From positions 65,379,075-65,443,074 of the forward strand of contig NC_088172.1 of NCBI RefSeq assembly GCF_028769735.1: a stretch of 64,000 nucleotides of DNA. Direction: 5' to 3'. Both the position numbers and the translations under genes were made by a program. This stretch comes from Zonotrichia leucophrys gambelii (taxonomy: Eukaryota; Chordata; Aves; Passeriformes; Passerellidae). This document shows, in pieces, positions 62,274 to 64,000 of the stretch; the stretch's first letter is position 1, and every line of letters starts with the position of its first letter. The notes under the pieces are model-generated. The model was not told where the DNA came from, searched no databases, and worked only from the letters and a program-made list of their open reading frames with translations.

Positions 62274-64000
62274 GTAAGCCATTACTTTTTTTCCTCTTTG
62301 TAATGAAAGCATGTAAAATAACTCAAAGGCCTGAAAGATTTAAAAAGTAATATTATTTCAAGTGTGCTATGTCAGAATATCTATTGAAATTGCTTTATCA
62401 CAATATTTTGAAAAACTATTACTGTTGTGCTTTGAACCTTTTAGATATCTATGGGTGAAAAATACTTCAAAGAAGTTGGCATTATGCAGTAACAATTTCT
62501 ATTTGTTTAGTGTTCATTGTACTATGTTAACAGTATTACATTTCAGTGTAATTGTTTAATTGCAGTGCAGCAATATGTACAAAGAGGTTTATTTTCTAAG
62601 TATTATTTTGACACTCAAGCTTCCCTGCAGCTAGTTTATCATGTGAATTCTTTGTATGCTGTTTTTAAAGAAGTTAAATCCTATGGATGTACCCTCTTTG
62701 TTTTCAAATATTGAATTTGCATTGAAGCCTTATACTTTCTACTTTTTTGTTCCTTACTTTAACGACACAACAATGGTCACTATATATATTTATGTAAGAG
62801 TGGACAGTAGCTTCTGTTTACTTCACTGCCTCCTCACCACTGACTGTGCTTGTTGTTATTAAAGATACTTATGGAGTAAATAACATTCCTTTACTTGTAG
62901 GAGTATTGTAACATTTATATATCTCCTTCCATGTGTAAATATAGATGCTAGCACTTCTGTGATTTTAGAAATTCTGGAAGTTTTATGCTTTATGTATATA
63001 TTGTTTGAACTGACAAATTGTTGATTGCTGTCCTAGGGTTAACATTACATATTTCCAGTGTTTGGATTCAGCAATGTTATATTCAACCAAATTGTATGGT
63101 TTATTAAACTTTGCAAATCAAGAATAATGCAAGGTTTAGCTCTGAACATATTTCTGAACATAAAAAAGGTATACTATAAGAATAGAGATGACTGTAGTCT
63201 TGCAGAACTCTGATCTGTGGGCCAGCTGCTGGAATGCATTTTAGTGGAAAATGTCTAATTAGAGTTCAGTTTTTAGAAGTCTAGGCTCAATTGCAGTAGT
63301 AGTGTGAATCAAGACTTGGAAAAATTAAGTTCGAGAAAATCAGTTGTTAATCAAGGGGACAGAATCTACAAATGGTGTAAAATAAGCTTTGGCTGTGGCT
63401 CCAAGCTAGACTGGTATGGGAGTGTGCCTTGGGGCACAAACCCTTTAATACTGAACTTTATCAAACATTACACAGTCAATTAAGTATTATATTTAGAGCC
63501 AAATCTGAAGTTCAGACCCTTTTCTTGAAGAGCTCTTTCCTGAGAAACCAGGCCTGTGGTTTTGAACCAGCTGATGGCTATCTCCATATATATTCTCGTG
63601 GGGAAAGATTTCGAAGATGGTTTTATCAGAAACACTTTACTAATCGGAAGGAATGTGTTAAACTGCTGCAAATTTACAGATGAAATGTAAATTTGATTAA
63701 CCAAATAATTCTGCATGATATACACTCCAAAATGCTTTCTAAGTAATTGTTTTTGTGGGAGTTACAGAAACAAAAACCAATCCAAAAAACTCAAAAATCT
63801 ACCTGAGTTTTCCAACATACAATTTAGCATGAAATTACATTCCAAGGCACTAGGAGAAGCTGCTAAGCAATGCAATGATAAGCCTGTAGAGTAGAAAAGA
63901 AGAAAACCATAGATTAATCAGAAAAGAGTAATCCCATACCTTGAAAGAAAGACTTTGTTTTAGGCAGACAGAGTTTCCAATACTGGAAGATTTTTGTACA
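62274..64000 (+). other. WDR27: WDR27 intron 23, truncated by the window edge
   Basis: No further exon is seen. The final WDR27 exon should encode a short last strand (family sequence near LATATLDGKLQLF) and the stop codon, and must lie further right. Short open frames at 63429-63725 overlap on opposite strands and are not supported. Confidence 0.55.

Overview
The window is vertebrate nuclear DNA, and very probably bird DNA. It has intron-rich genes, AT-rich introns, isolated CpG islands, several 5'-truncated CR1 LINE 3' ends (the CR1 tail octamer family ATTCTRTG is visible), and avian-type endogenous-retrovirus LTRs. The LTR mix looks most like a songbird, but that is my recollection of repeat families rather than a search. 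Most of the window is intron or intergenic DNA, and almost all open frames outside the listed exons are chance frames or repeat fragments.

Layout. 1-4757 (+) is the 3' end of PHF10, with the last three coding exons carrying a tandem PHD-finger module, followed by a short 3' UTR. 6074-6631 (-) is the whole coding region of the C6orf120 homologue (UPF0669 family, secreted or luminal glycoprotein), lying tail-to-tail with PHF10. Its likely promoter and 5' non-coding exon lie in a CpG island at about 8.1-8.76 kb. 9.4-12.2 kb is a cluster of CR1 fragments in alternating orientation. 12.2-12.64 kb is a second CpG island with a (GGGGCC)8 tract. From 12594 to beyond 62273 (+) lies WDR27, of which 23 coding exons (813 codons) can be joined in one continuous frame; only the last short coding exon is missing, beyond the right edge. 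The gene order PHF10 - C6orf120 - WDR27 and their relative orientations match what I recall of the human 6q27 cluster, which supports all three names.

The genes do not form a pathway together. PHF10 is a chromatin-remodelling (PBAF) subunit, C6orf120 is a small secretory-pathway protein and WDR27 is a double WD40 beta-propeller scaffold. Their association is conserved synteny. C6orf120 and WDR27 are divergent and each has its own CpG island.

The most notable observations are fine-scale. WDR27 intron 19 has the signature of a minor-spliceosome (U12-type) intron, with a strong U2-type decoy donor 65 nt downstream of the real one. WDR27 intron 4 must use a GC-AG splice pair to keep the WD repeat in frame. 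A C9orf72-like GGGGCC hexanucleotide array lies about 170 nt upstream of the WDR27 start codon. A complete solo LTR is nested inside a CR1 element in intron 11. I found no new multi-gene system, CRISPR array, tRNA or rRNA gene.
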